This document shows positions 36,491 to 45,679 of a stretch of DNA of 64,000 bases, piece by piece. The stretch spans positions 4,386,501 to 4,450,500 of the forward strand of contig NZ_CP157875.1 of the NCBI RefSeq assembly GCF_040215105.1. Reading direction: 5' to 3'. The position numbers were made by a program, and so were the translations under genes. The DNA is from Aeromonas veronii (GTDB lineage: Bacteria > Pseudomonadota > Gammaproteobacteria > Enterobacterales > Aeromonadaceae). A model generated the notes under the pieces. That model had not been told where the DNA came from and made no database searches. It was given only the letters and a program-made list of their open reading frames with translations. Position 1 is the stretch's first letter, and every line of letters begins with the position of its first letter.

Positions 36491-38332
36491 TCACTCCTCC
36501 AGCTTGCTGAGATCGCGCACCGCACCTTTGTCGGCACTGGTGGCCAGCATGGCGTAGGCACGCAGGGCGTAGGAGACCTGACGCTGACGGTTGAGCGGCT
36601 TCCAGCCACGGGCTTCCACGGCGGTGCGGCGGGTAGCCAGCACGCTGTCGGCCACTTCCAGCACCATGCTGCGAGCCGGGATGTCGATGTTGATGATGTC
36701 CCCGTCTTCCACCAGCCCTATGGTGCCGCCGGACGCCGCCTCCGGAGAGACGTGACCGATGGAGAGCCCGGAGGTACCGCCGGAGAAACGGCCATCGGTG
36801 ATGAGGGCGCAGGCCTTGCCGAGCCCCATGGACTTGAGATAGGTGGTGGGGTAGAGCATCTCCTGCATGCCGGGGCCGCCTTTCGGGCCCTCGTAGCGGA
36901 TCACCACCACTTCACCGGCCTTGACCGTGCCGTCCAGAATGCCGGCGACCGCCGTGTCCTGGCTCTCGAACACCCGGGCCGGGCCGCGGAAGCAGAGGTT
37001 CTCTTCATCCACCCCTGCTGTCTTGACGATGGCACCGTTGATGGCGAGGTTGCCGGAGAGCACGGCCAGGCCCCCTTCCAGGCTGTAGGCGTTGTCCAGG
37101 GAGCGGATGCAACCCTGCGCACGGTCCAGATCCAGCTCGGGCCAGCGGCAGTCCTGACTGAATGCCTTAGTGGTACGGATGCCCGCCGGACCGGCGCGAT
37201 AGAAGTCGTGCACCGCCTTGTCGTCGCAGCGGCTCACGTCGTATTGCGCCAGCAGCTCGACCAGCGACGTGCCGAGCACGTTGCGGGTGTCCCCGTGCAC
37301 CAGACCGGCCTTCTCCAGCTGGCCCAGGATGGCGACCACGCCACCGGCGCGGTGCACGTCTTCCATGTGGTATTTCTGAGTGGACGGGGCGACCTTGCAC
37401 AGCTGGGGCACCTTGCGGGACATACGGTCGATGTCGGCCATGGTGAAGTCGACTCCCGCCTCCTGGGCGGCCGCCAGCAGGTGCAGCACGGTATTGGTGG
37501 AGCCGCCCATGGCGATGTCCAGCGCCATGGCGTTCTCGAAGGCCGCCTTGGTGGCGATGTTACGCGGCAGGGCGCTCTCGTCGTCCTGCTGGTAGTAGCG
37601 ATTGGCCAGGGCCACGATGCGCTGACCGGCCAGCTTGAACAACTGTTCGCGATCCGCGTGGGTCGCCAGCATGGAGCCGTTGCCCGGCTGGGAGAGGCCG
37701 AGCGCCTCGGTCAGGCAGTTCATGGAGTTGGCGGTGAACATGCCGGAGCAAGAGCCGCAGGTGGGGCAGGCGCTACGCTCGACCTGTTCGCTCTGGGCGT
37801 CGGAGACCTTGGGGTCGGCCCCCTGGATCATGGCATCCACCAGATCCAGCTTGATGATCTGATCGGAGAGCTTGGTCTTGCCCGCCTCCATGGGACCGCC
37901 GGAGACGAAGATCACCGGAATGTTGATGCGCAGGGCAGCCATCAGCATCCCCGGGGTGATCTTGTCGCAGTTGGAGATGCAGACCATGGCGTCGGCGCAG
38001 TGGGCGTTGACCATGTACTCCACGGAATCGGCGATGAGCTCCCGGGACGGCAGGGAATAGAGCATGCCGCCGTGGCCCATGGCGATGCCGTCATCCACGG
38101 CGATGGTGTTGAATTCCTTGGCGACCCCGCCGGCGGCCTCAATTTCGCGGGCGACCAGCTGGCCCAGATCCTTGAGGTGGACGTGACCGGGCACGAACTG
38201 GGTGAAGGAGTTGACCACGGCGATGATGGGCTTGCCGAAATCCTGATCGGTCATTCCGGTGGCACGCCACAGGGCGCGGGCCCCGGCCATGTTACGTCCG
38301 TGGGTGGTGGTGGCGGATCTCAACTTCGGCAT
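36491..38332 (-). CDS. ilvD: Dihydroxy-acid dehydratase IlvD
   Basis: 613 residues (E. coli 616). Fe-S and Mg enzyme of branched-chain synthesis. Iron-sulfur ligands lie in [10 protein letters not shown] and [18 protein letters not shown]; the C-terminal [21 protein letters not shown] is the family signature. ATG 38332 begins [14 protein letters not shown], aligning exactly with E. coli; in-frame upstream codons run into the structured ilvE-ilvD spacer and are not conserved. Confidence 0.97.
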   Translation of the reverse strand: MPKLRSATTTHGRNMAGARALWRATGMTDQDFGKPIIAVVNSFTQFVPGHVHLKDLGQLVAREIEAAGGVAKEFNTIAVDDGIAMGHGGMLYSLPSRELIADSVEYMVNAHCADAMVCISNCDKITPGMLMAALRINIPVIFVSGGPMEAGKTKLSDQIIKLDLVDAMIQGADPKVSDAQSEQVERSACPTCGSCSGMFTANSMNCLTEALGLSQPGNGSMLATHADREQLFKLAGQRIVALANRYYQQDDESALPRNIATKAAFENAMALDIAMGGSTNTVLHLLAAAQEAGVDFTMADIDRMSRKVPQLCKVAPSTQKYHMEDVHRAGGVVAILGQLEKAGLVHGDTRNVLGTSLVELLAQYDVSRCDDKAVHDFYRAGPAGIRTTKAFSQDCRWPELDLDRAQGCIRSLDNAYSLEGGLAVLSGNLAINGAIVKTAGVDEENLCFRGPARVFESQDTAVAGILDGTVKAGEVVVIRYEGPKGGPGMQEMLYPTTYLKSMGLGKACALITDGRFSGGTSGLSIGHVSPEAASGGTIGLVEDGDIINIDIPARSMVLEVADSVLATRRTAVEARGWKPLNRQRQVSYALRAYAMLATSADKGAVRDLSKLEE

Positions 38333-38389
38333 TGTCTCTACTCCCTGAATGCCCATGGGGCTCATTATCTTTGAAACATGAATGTGTGA

Positions 38390-38470
38390 CTCGCGAGTCG
38401 GCAATCGACTCTGCTCAATGCACGCTGGCGCCATTGAGCAGAAGCGACTCGGGGAGGCCTGGCCTCCCCG
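38390..38470 (-). other. Structured ilvE-ilvD spacer
   Basis: Three nested or adjacent inverted repeats fill this spacer: CGAGTCG/CGACTC pairings, a perfect 10-bp CTGCTCAATG/CATTGAGCAG (38411-38441, 11-nt loop), and CGGGGAGG/CCTCCCCG (38450-38470). No T-run follows on the minus strand, so readthrough is expected. Probably an mRNA-processing or stability element. Confidence 0.6.
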
Positions 38471-38476
38471 TCGTCA

Positions 38477-39409
38477 TCAATCCTTGACCGGGGTGAGCCA
38501 GCCCCACTTGTCCTCAGTCTGGCCATTGAACAGGCCGAAGAAGGCGTTCTGCAACTGCTCGGTCACCGGGCCACGACGACCAGCACCTATCTGCATCCGA
38601 TCCACCGAGCGCACCGGGGTCACCTCGGCCGCCGTGCCGGTCATGAAGATCTCGTCCGCCACATAGAGGGCTTCGCGCGGCAGCGCCTGTTCGCGCACCT
38701 CATAGCCGAGATCCCGGGCGAGGGTCATGATGGTGTCGCGGGTGATGCCGGGCAGGATGGCGGCGGTGGCGGGCGGGGTGAACAGCACGCCGTTCTTCAC
38801 CAGGAACAGGTTCTCCCCCGCCCCCTCGCTAAGATAACCATTCACGTCCAGCGCTAGCCCTTCGGCGAAGCCGTTGCGCTTGGCCTCCCGGCTGATGAGC
38901 TGGGACGACAGATAGTTGCCGCCAGCCTTGGCGCCGGTGGGAATGGTGTTCGGCGCGAGCCGGTTCCAGGAGGTGACGCACACATCCACCCCGTTTTTCA
39001 GCCCCTCTTCCCCCAGATAGGCGCCCCAGGGCAGGGCGGCGACCATGAGGTCGGCCTTGGCATCGAGCGGCGGATGCAGCCCCAGCCCCACGTTGCCGAT
39101 GAAGGCGAGCGGGCGCAGATAGCCGCTCTTCAGGCCGTTCTCACGCACCACGGCGCGGCAGGCCTCGTTCACCTCGGCTTCACTATAGGGCACGTCCATC
39201 CAATAGATCTTGGCGGAGTCGAACAGGCGGCGAGTGTGCTCCTGCAGACGGAAGATGCAGGTCCCCTTGGGGGTGTCGTAGGCTCGGACCCCCTCAAACA
39301 CGGAGGAGCCGTAGTGCAGGGCATGGCTCATGACGTGGACCTGGGCATCCTGCCAGGGCACCATCTTGCCGTTGAACCAGATGTATTGAGGATGAGAAGG
39401 CTGTGACAT
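38477..39409 (-). CDS. ilvE: Branched-chain amino-acid aminotransferase IlvE
   Basis: 310 residues (E. coli 309). Fold-type IV PLP enzyme transaminating the last step of Ile, Leu and Val synthesis. The PLP lysine lies in TGAKAGGNYLSSQL; ALHYGSSVFEGVRAYDT near the N-terminus and GYLSEGAGENLFLVKNGVL are family signatures. AAAGGAG lies just before ATG 39409, 13 nt after the ilvM stop. Confidence 0.97.
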   Translation of the reverse strand: MSQPSHPQYIWFNGKMVPWQDAQVHVMSHALHYGSSVFEGVRAYDTPKGTCIFRLQEHTRRLFDSAKIYWMDVPYSEAEVNEACRAVVRENGLKSGYLRPLAFIGNVGLGLHPPLDAKADLMVAALPWGAYLGEEGLKNGVDVCVTSWNRLAPNTIPTGAKAGGNYLSSQLISREAKRNGFAEGLALDVNGYLSEGAGENLFLVKNGVLFTPPATAAILPGITRDTIMTLARDLGYEVREQALPREALYVADEIFMTGTAAEVTPVRSVDRMQIGAGRRGPVTEQLQNAFFGLFNGQTEDKWGWLTPVKD

Positions 39410-39422
39410 TGGCTTGGCTCCT

Positions 39423-39686
39423 TTAAGCGCTGATCCGGGGTTGCTGTTCCAGTGCATCGACCCGGGAGACATCCACCAGCTTGACCAGCTGGCTCCACAA
39501 CTGCTGGATGGGACGCTCCGACTCGACAGTAACCGTGATCCGCAGCTGTTGGCAATCCTGCTCCATGTGCAGGGCATTGAGGGCGAAGCCGCGGTGGCGC
39601 ACCACCCGCAGCACCCGTTCCATCACTTCGGGCCTGGGCTGGGCGTGGATATGCAGGGTGTGCTGGTGCTGATTGTGCTGGTTCAT
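39423..39686 (-). CDS. ilvM: Acetolactate synthase II small subunit IlvM
   Basis: 87-residue ACT-domain regulatory subunit of acetolactate synthase II. It carries [22 protein letters not shown] and the terminal [11 protein letters not shown] typical of IlvM. Its ATG overlaps the ilvG stop (ATGA), so the two subunits are translationally coupled. An unusually His/Gln-rich N-terminus ([14 protein letters not shown]) is seen. Confidence 0.93.
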   Translation of the reverse strand: MNQHNQHQHTLHIHAQPRPEVMERVLRVVRHRGFALNALHMEQDCQQLRITVTVESERPIQQLWSQLVKLVDVSRVDALEQQPRISA

Positions 39687-41329
39687 GGGCGTTGCTCCAT
39701 CATCTTGTGGTTCGCGACTCCCGGGGGCACCAGGGGCCAGACGTTTTCTTCCTCTGAAATCGCCACATGCAGCAGGTAGGCGCTCTCGCTCGCCAGCAGG
39801 CGATCCAGGGCCGGTGCTATCTGTTCCTTGCATGTGATGCTCTCGCCAGGGATGCCAAAGGCGGCAGCCAGGGCGACAAAATCGGGGTTGTCGGAGAGGA
39901 TGGTCTCGCTGTAGCGGCCGTCGAAGAACAGCTCCTGCCACTGGCGCACCATGCCGAGGCGCTGGTTGTCCAGCAGCACCATCTTCACCTTGAGCTGGGC
40001 ACGGCGAATGGTGCCGAGTTCCTGCACGTTCATCATGAAGGAGCCATCCCCGCTCACCAGCACCACCTCATCCTCCGGGCGCGACATCTTGGCGCCGATG
40101 GCGGCGGGCAGACCGAAGCCCATGGTGCCGAGACCGGCACTGGAGAGGTGATTGCGCGGGCTGGTGAAGCGCATGTGCTGGGCCACCCACATCTGGTGCT
40201 GACCCACGTCGCAGGCCACCACGCTGCTCTCTGGCAGGCGGTTTGAGAGCTCTTTGAGCAAGGCCGGGGCATAGATGGGCTGGCCCGGGTGGTCGTAGCG
40301 AAACGCGTATTCCCGGGCCATGGCGGCGCAGTGCTCGCGCCAGGGGGTGATGTCGAGGTCCATGGCGAGCGCCGGCAGCACCAGGGTCAGATCCGTGGTG
40401 ATCCCCACCTCGGCGGCGCGGCGCTTGCCAAACTCGGCGGCGTCTACATCGAGATGGATCACCTTGGCGTGGGGGGCGAACTCGTCCAGCTTGCCAGTCA
40501 CCCGATCATCGAAACGGGCCCCGGCCACCACCAGCAGATCGCACTGCTGTACCGCCAGATTCGCGGGCTTGGTGCCGTGCATGCCGAGCATGCCGAGGTA
40601 AACGTCGCTGTCGGGATCCAGCGCCCCTATGCCCTTGAGGGTGGTGACCGCCGGCATGCCGGTGGCAGCCGCAAAGTCGCGCAGCTGACGTTCGGCATTC
40701 GCCATGCCCACCCCGCCGCCGACGTAGAGCACGGGGCGCTCGGCGGCGGCCAGCAGCGCGCGGGCGGCGTTGATCTCGGCCAGAACCAGGGCACCTGGCT
40801 CTTCCACCGCAAACAGCGGGCTCTGTTTCGGCACGGCCGCCAGCTGGATATCCTTGGGAAAATCGATGAGCACGGGGCCGGGGCGACCGGAGGTGGCGAT
40901 GGCGAAGGCTTCTGCCAACACCTGCCCCAGCTCGGCTGCATCCGTGACCATGAAGGAGTGCTTGGTGCAGGAGAGCGACATGCCGAGTACGTCCACCTCC
41001 TGGAAGGCGTCGGTGCCCACGGCGGCGCAGGGCACCTGGCCGCTGATGGCGACCAGGGGGACGGAATCGAGCAGCGCCTCCGCCAGACCTGTCACCAGGT
41101 TGGTGGCCCCCGGGCCCGAGGTGGCGATACAGACCCCCACCTGGCCGGAGGCGCGGGCATAACCCACGGCGGCCATGGCGGCCCCCTGTTCGTGGCGGCA
41201 CAGCTGATGGGCCAGGCCGCCGTCATACAAGGCATCGTAGACCGGCATGATGGCCCCGCCCGGGTAGCCAAACACCTGGGTCACACCCTGTTTCTTGAGA
41301 GCCTGTACCAAAAACTGCGCGCCGTTCAT
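39683..41329 (-). CDS. ilvG: Acetolactate synthase II large subunit IlvG
   Basis: 548-residue thiamine-diphosphate enzyme condensing pyruvate with pyruvate or 2-oxobutanoate. [15 protein letters not shown] starts the fold, the catalytic Glu is in [18 protein letters not shown], and the ThDP-binding motif is [16 protein letters not shown]...VKMVLLDNQ. The frame is intact, unlike E. coli K-12 where ilvG is frameshifted. It starts 25 nt after the attenuator. Confidence 0.96.
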   Translation of the reverse strand: MNGAQFLVQALKKQGVTQVFGYPGGAIMPVYDALYDGGLAHQLCRHEQGAAMAAVGYARASGQVGVCIATSGPGATNLVTGLAEALLDSVPLVAISGQVPCAAVGTDAFQEVDVLGMSLSCTKHSFMVTDAAELGQVLAEAFAIATSGRPGPVLIDFPKDIQLAAVPKQSPLFAVEEPGALVLAEINAARALLAAAERPVLYVGGGVGMANAERQLRDFAAATGMPAVTTLKGIGALDPDSDVYLGMLGMHGTKPANLAVQQCDLLVVAGARFDDRVTGKLDEFAPHAKVIHLDVDAAEFGKRRAAEVGITTDLTLVLPALAMDLDITPWREHCAAMAREYAFRYDHPGQPIYAPALLKELSNRLPESSVVACDVGQHQMWVAQHMRFTSPRNHLSSAGLGTMGFGLPAAIGAKMSRPEDEVVLVSGDGSFMMNVQELGTIRRAQLKVKMVLLDNQRLGMVRQWQELFFDGRYSETILSDNPDFVALAAAFGIPGESITCKEQIAPALDRLLASESAYLLHVAISEEENVWPLVPPGVANHKMMEQRP

Positions 41330-41353
41330 GTGGAAAATCCTGTCCTTTGGTCG

Positions 41354-41385
41354 AAAAAAAACCCCCGGGCCGTGAGGCTCGGGGG
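41354..41385 (-). promoter_or_regulatory. Attenuator of the ilvGMEDA operon
   Basis: Minus-strand stem CCCCCGAGCC/GGCCCGGGGG (one mismatch), loop TCAC, then T8, between the leader peptide and ilvG. It is the classical terminator whose formation is set by ribosome stalling in ilvL. Confidence 0.9.
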
Positions 41386-41416
41386 TCGCTTTGTTTCGTT
41401 CTGTCCGGTGTTGGGT

Positions 41417-41515
41417 CTATCCCTTGTTCCGTGCAGCCAAACGAGCCCCGAGCGGTGAGATAATAATCACCACTAGGACCACAATAATGCTGACGAAACG
41501 GGAGGCCATGTTCAT
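41417..41515 (-). CDS. ilvL: ilv operon leader peptide IlvL
   Basis: 32-codon peptide, the same length as E. coli IlvL. The run VSIIVVLVVIIISPLGARL supplies dense Val, Ile and Leu control codons, so scarcity of charged branched-chain tRNAs would stall the ribosome and disrupt the downstream attenuator. The first of two close ATGs (41515, 41509) is used; the longer in-frame ORF upstream to 41698 has no conserved sequence. Confidence 0.9.
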   Translation of the reverse strand: MNMASRFVSIIVVLVVIIISPLGARLAARNKG

Positions 41516-41714
41516 AGTTACAACCGGAAATCCTGTGAAATCGGAGCGGTGCTTACCGCGAATGGCTATTAGAACTAGCACGGTGATTTTTATTGGGCAA
41601 GCACTTTTTACCTGACAAGACTCTGATTTCCAGCTGGTCACCGCGCCCGGGTTGGAACAAAAAACTAATAAAAAACGGTTGGCCAGCATATACATCAAAC
41701 CAAGGACGGTATTT

Positions 41715-43229
41715 ATGTCATTAGCTGTGGTTTATAGCCGTGCCAGCCTGGGTATTTCTGCCCCTCAGGTAACGGTGGAAGTCCACCTCTCCAACGGCCT
41801 GCCCGCCTTCAACATGGTGGGGCTGCCGGAAACTTCGGTGAAGGAGTCGCGGGATCGGGTGCGCAGCGCTCTGCTCAACGGCAACTTCGAGTTTCCCTCC
41901 AAGCACATCACGGTCAACCTGGCCCCCGCCGACCTGCCCAAGGAGGGAGGGCGTTTCGATCTGGCCATCGCCATCGGTATTCTTGCCGCTTCCAAGCAGA
42001 TACCTGCTAAATACCTTCTTGATCATGAATTTTTGGGGGAGCTGGCCCTGACCGGCGAGATCCGCCCCGTGCTGGGAGTGTTGCCCGCGGTGCTGGCCTG
42101 CCGGGATGCGGGTCGCACCCTGCTGGTGCCGCGGGAAAACGGCCAAGAGGCCTCCCTCATCCAGGATGCCGAGGTGCGCACCGCCCACCAGCTGCTGGCG
42201 GTCACCGCCTGGCTGGCAGGCCAGTACGAGCTGCCCCTGCCCGAGCCCCAGAGTACGGAGAGCTTGCCCGATATCCCGGATCTGCAGGATGTGATCGGCC
42301 AGTCCCAGGCCAAGCGGGCGCTGGAGATCGCCGCCGCCGGCAGCCACAATCTGCTGTTTATCGGGCCACCCGGCACCGGCAAGAGCATGCTGGCGAGCCG
42401 CTTGCCCGGTATCTTGCCACCGCTGAGCGAGCAGGAGGCGCAGCAGACCGCCGCCATCCACTCCATCGGCGGCCTGACCCCGCGGGCCGGTCACTGGCAC
42501 CACAGGCCCTATCGAACCCCTCATCACAGCGCCTCCGCCGTGGCCCTGGTCGGCGGTGGCAGTCACCCGAGACCGGGGGAAATTTCCCTCGCCCACAACG
42601 GAGTGCTGTTTCTGGACGAACTGCCGGAGTTCGAGCGCAAGGTGCTCGATGCCCTGCGCGAGCCGCTGGAGACCGGCCACATCACCATCAGCCGGGCGGC
42701 GCGACAGGTGGATTTTCCCGCCCGTTTCCAGCTGATTGGCGCCATGAACCCCAGCCCTTGCGGCCACTATGGGGACGGCCAGACCCGCGCCAGCCCGGAT
42801 CAGATCCTGCGCTACCTCGGCAAGCTCTCCGGCCCCTTCCTCGATCGCTTTGACCTGACGGTGGAGGTGCCGCTGCTGCCCAAGGGGAGCCTCACCGGCA
42901 AGGCGGAGCGCGGCGAATCGAGCCGGCAGATCCGAGAGCGGGTATTGGGGGCGAGAGGGCGCATGCTGGCTCGCGGCGGGAAGCTCAACCACCTGCTGGA
43001 TAGTCGTGAAATCGAAGTCGTTTGTCGATTATCGGCGCAAGATGCCGAGTTTTTGGAGAATGCCATCCAGCGGCTCGGCCTCAGCATCCGGGCCTGGCAC
43101 CGCATCCTGCGGGTGTCCCGCACCATTGCCGACCTGGCCGGCCAGCCCGATATCGGCAAGGAGCACCTGATCGAGGCGCTCGGCTACCGGGCCATGGACA
43201 GGCTGCTGTCCCGCCTGCGCAGCGGCTGA
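41715..43229 (+). CDS. comM: Mg-chelatase-like AAA+ helicase ComM (YifB)
   Basis: 504-residue AAA+ protein that promotes branch migration during natural transformation in Vibrio and Haemophilus. Features: an N-terminal Lon-like domain (LSNGLPAFNMVGLPETSVKESRDRVRSAL), Walker A FIGPPGTGKSMLASR (about 217-231), Walker B GVLFLDELPEFE, and a zinc-like insertion NPSPCGHYGDG. ATG 41715 aligns with YifB starts; AGGA lies 8 nt upstream. Divergent from the ilv operon, as in E. coli. Confidence 0.94.
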   Translation: MSLAVVYSRASLGISAPQVTVEVHLSNGLPAFNMVGLPETSVKESRDRVRSALLNGNFEFPSKHITVNLAPADLPKEGGRFDLAIAIGILAASKQIPAKYLLDHEFLGELALTGEIRPVLGVLPAVLACRDAGRTLLVPRENGQEASLIQDAEVRTAHQLLAVTAWLAGQYELPLPEPQSTESLPDIPDLQDVIGQSQAKRALEIAAAGSHNLLFIGPPGTGKSMLASRLPGILPPLSEQEAQQTAAIHSIGGLTPRAGHWHHRPYRTPHHSASAVALVGGGSHPRPGEISLAHNGVLFLDELPEFERKVLDALREPLETGHITISRAARQVDFPARFQLIGAMNPSPCGHYGDGQTRASPDQILRYLGKLSGPFLDRFDLTVEVPLLPKGSLTGKAERGESSRQIRERVLGARGRMLARGGKLNHLLDSREIEVVCRLSAQDAEFLENAIQRLGLSIRAWHRILRVSRTIADLAGQPDIGKEHLIEALGYRAMDRLLSRLRSG

Positions 43230-43362
43230 ACCAGGCAGGAGACGGCGACGAGGGCTCCGTTCGGGAGGTGCCTCTCCATGGTTTAACAGGTCGACGGCTG
43301 ATAATATGGGCACAGATCTGACCACTTGCTGGTCTTCCACCGACAAGAAACGGACCCGACTC

Positions 43363-44277
43363 ATGGCCAACAAGCTGATTGAGGGGCTGCGCGGCAGCCT
43401 CTCGACCCTGCTCTATTTCCTCAACACCCTGTTCTGGTTTGTCCCCATCCTGCTGCTCGGTCTGCTCAAGCTGCTGCTGCCGCTCAAGGGGTGGCGCACC
43501 CTGTGCAATGCACTGCTGGACGGCAGCGCCAGCTGCTGGATAGGTTTCAACAATCTGATCCAGAAAGTCATCATCCGAACCCCTTTTGAGGTGGTCGGAG
43601 TGGACAAAGGGAGCCGGAATGAGTGGTATATGGTCATCGCCAACCATCAATCCTGGGTCGACATACTGGTATTGCAGCGGATTTTTAATCAAAAAATCCC
43701 CTTCCTGAAGTTTTTCCTCAAGAAAGAACTGATTTGGGTACCTTTTCTCGGTCTGGCATGGTGGGCGCTGGATTTTCCCTTCATGCGGCGTTATTCCCGT
43801 AAATTTCTGGAAAAGCACCCCCATCTGAAGGGAAAAGACATAGAGACAACCCGCAAGGCCTGTGCCAAGTTCCGCCACATTCCGGTGAGTGTGATGAACT
43901 TCGTGGAGGGCACCCGCTTCACCCCCCGCAAGCATGACAAGCAGGCCGCCCCCTACCGTCATCTGTTGCACCCGAGGGCTGGCGGCGTCGCCTTTACCCT
44001 GGCCGCCATGGGGGATCAGCTGCACAAGCTGGTGGATGTCACCATCGCCTACCCGGGCGGCGTCCCCAGTTACTGGGATTTCATGTGCGGTCGAGTCAGG
44101 GAGGTCAAGGTTCGGGTCCGCTTCTTGCCGATCGAACGCAATCTGGTGGGGGATTACTTCAATGACCCCGAGTTCCAACAAGAGTTTCAGCAGTGGTTGA
44201 ACGGGATCTGGCACGAGAAGGATCAGACCCTGAACCAGCTGCTGGCGAACGAGACGCCCTCAAGGACGCCATGCTAA
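43363..44277 (+). CDS. yihG: YihG-like lysophospholipid acyltransferase, copy 1
   Basis: 304-residue inner-membrane PlsC-family acyltransferase. A hydrophobic N-terminus (LLYFLNTLFWFVPILLLGLLKLLLPL) precedes the catalytic His-x4-Asp motif NHQSWVD (about 90) and the glycerol-phosphate motif NFVEGTRFT. E. coli YihG sits near dsbA and alters fatty-acid placement in phosphatidylglycerol. ATG 43363 is preferred; an in-frame ATG at 43306 would add 19 non-conserved residues. The next gene is a paralogue that overlaps it by 7 nt. Confidence 0.88.
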   Translation: MANKLIEGLRGSLSTLLYFLNTLFWFVPILLLGLLKLLLPLKGWRTLCNALLDGSASCWIGFNNLIQKVIIRTPFEVVGVDKGSRNEWYMVIANHQSWVDILVLQRIFNQKIPFLKFFLKKELIWVPFLGLAWWALDFPFMRRYSRKFLEKHPHLKGKDIETTRKACAKFRHIPVSVMNFVEGTRFTPRKHDKQAAPYRHLLHPRAGGVAFTLAAMGDQLHKLVDVTIAYPGGVPSYWDFMCGRVREVKVRVRFLPIERNLVGDYFNDPEFQQEFQQWLNGIWHEKDQTLNQLLANETPSRTPC

Positions 44278-45239
44278 GCCTGCTCCCCGGCCCGCTGGTG
44301 CTGCTCATCAGCGCCGGCCTGACCATCCTCTTCACCGCCCTGTGCGCCAGCCTGATCCTGCTGGTCTCCCTGGCGAAGCTGCTGCTGCCCATCCCGGCCT
44401 TCGGCCGCGCCTGCAGCCGCCTCAACAACCGCTTCATGCGTCTGTGGCTGGCCTGCAACGCCCTGGTGATCCGCCTCACCACCCGCATCGAGTGGCAGGT
44501 GGAGGACGACACCCACCTGCGCAAGGATGGCTGGTATCTCATCGTCAGCAACCACATGAGCTGGACCGACATCGTGGTGCTGGGCCACCTGTTCCGGGAC
44601 AGGCTGCCGGTGCCCAAGTTCTTCATGAAGCACGAGCTCATCTACATACCGCTGCTGGGGCTCGCCTGCTGGGGGCTGGACATGCCCTTCATGCGCCGCT
44701 ATTCACGGTCATTCCTGCTGAAAAATCCTCATTTGAGAGGAAAAGATATCGAGACAACCCGCAGCGCCTGTGAAAAATTCCGCCATATTCCCACCACCGT
44801 CATCAACTTCGTGGAGGGAACCCGCTTTACCGAACCCAAGCGGGATGCGGCGCGCTCCCCCTACCACCACCTGATGCCCCCCAAGGCGGCGGGGCTTGCC
44901 TTCACGCTGGCGGCCATGGGGGATCAGTTCGACAGCCTGATCAATGTCACCATCAGCTACCCGGACAACATGGAGACGCCGTTCAAGGACTTCCTGATGG
45001 GCCGGATGAAGCGTATCCGGGTGCGCATCGAGGAGCTGCCGGTGGACGAGGAGCTGGTGGGGGATTACTTCAACGACAAGCAGTTCAAGCGTGGCTTCCA
45101 GCAATGGCTGAATCAGCGCTGGCAGGAAAAAGATCAGGTGCTGGCCCAGTGGCAGGGGGCAGAGGCGGCTCAGGCCGAACCGGTTCCCGTCATCGAGGCG
45201 GCGTCAGACAAGAGCGCAGAGGCCAACTCGGGCAGTTGA
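44271..45239 (+). CDS. YihG-like lysophospholipid acyltransferase, copy 2
   Basis: 322-residue paralogue of the preceding gene. The N-terminal membrane segment is ISAGLTILFTALCASLILLVSLAKLLL, and the motifs NHMSWTD and NFVEGTRFT are both present. LKNPHLRGKDIETTR and LAAMGDQFDSLINVTISYP align closely with copy 1. A ~25-residue acidic, Ala/Glu-rich tail (EAAQAEPVPVIEAASDK) is unique to it and overlaps the convergent DUF523 gene by 70 bp. ATG 44271 overlaps the copy-1 stop, indicating translational coupling. Confidence 0.87.
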   Translation: MLSLLPGPLVLLISAGLTILFTALCASLILLVSLAKLLLPIPAFGRACSRLNNRFMRLWLACNALVIRLTTRIEWQVEDDTHLRKDGWYLIVSNHMSWTDIVVLGHLFRDRLPVPKFFMKHELIYIPLLGLACWGLDMPFMRRYSRSFLLKNPHLRGKDIETTRSACEKFRHIPTTVINFVEGTRFTEPKRDAARSPYHHLMPPKAAGLAFTLAAMGDQFDSLINVTISYPDNMETPFKDFLMGRMKRIRVRIEELPVDEELVGDYFNDKQFKRGFQQWLNQRWQEKDQVLAQWQGAEAAQAEPVPVIEAASDKSAEANSGS

Positions 45240-45679
45240 TCCTCACTGAAAACCCGGATCCCGTGGCGGCGCAGCAGGGCCGTGGTCTTGCCCTCCCCCG
45301 TCACGGAAATGCCCTCGAAGCGGCCGTTGTAGATGCGGCCACTGCCGCAGGAGGGGCTCCCCTCTTTGAGCAGGGCGAAGCGAATGCCCTGGGCCTGGCA
45401 GAGCCGCAGCGCGAGCTCGGCGCCTGCATCGAACTCGGCCGTCACATCCAGCCCGCTCGCGGTCACCACCCGCTCTCCCTGCCGCTCGGCAGGAGGACGC
45501 GGGGTCGGCAGGCCGCCCGCCACCTCGGGGCAAAACGACAGCACTCGCCCCTCGGCCCCCAGGGCCGTCAACCAGTCGCTGAGGATCCCCTTGCTCTGGC
45601 CGTCGTAACGCACCGGCTGCCCCAGCAGGCAGGCACTCACCAGCACTTTCTGCACTTTCTGCACTCCGGCTTCACTCAT
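45170..45679 (-). CDS. DUF523 family protein
   Basis: 169-residue protein with the DUF523 signatures VLVSACLLGQPVRYDGQSK near the start, SFCPEVAGGLPTPRPPAE, and FALLKEGSPSCGSGRIYNG carrying the conserved cysteines. The biochemical role is not known; cysteine spacing suggests a metal or thiol function. ATG 45679 overlaps the nrtR stop (ATGA), so it is coupled to the NAD regulator. Its 3' end overlaps the acyltransferase gene on the other strand. Confidence 0.86.
   Translation of the reverse strand: MSEAGVQKVQKVLVSACLLGQPVRYDGQSKGILSDWLTALGAEGRVLSFCPEVAGGLPTPRPPAERQGERVVTASGLDVTAEFDAGAELALRLCQAQGIRFALLKEGSPSCGSGRIYNGRFEGISVTGEGKTTALLRRHGIRVFSEDQLPELASALLSDAASMTGTGSA

Noticed and set aside
39683-41329. 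ilvG inactivation as in E. coli K-12
   Set aside because: The frame is continuous from start to the coupled ilvM ATGA junction, with all ThDP motifs present.
41417-41698. A 93-codon frame upstream of and including ilvL
   Set aside because: Only the last 32 codons match the IlvL leader; the upstream part spans the likely promoter and has no conserved sequence.
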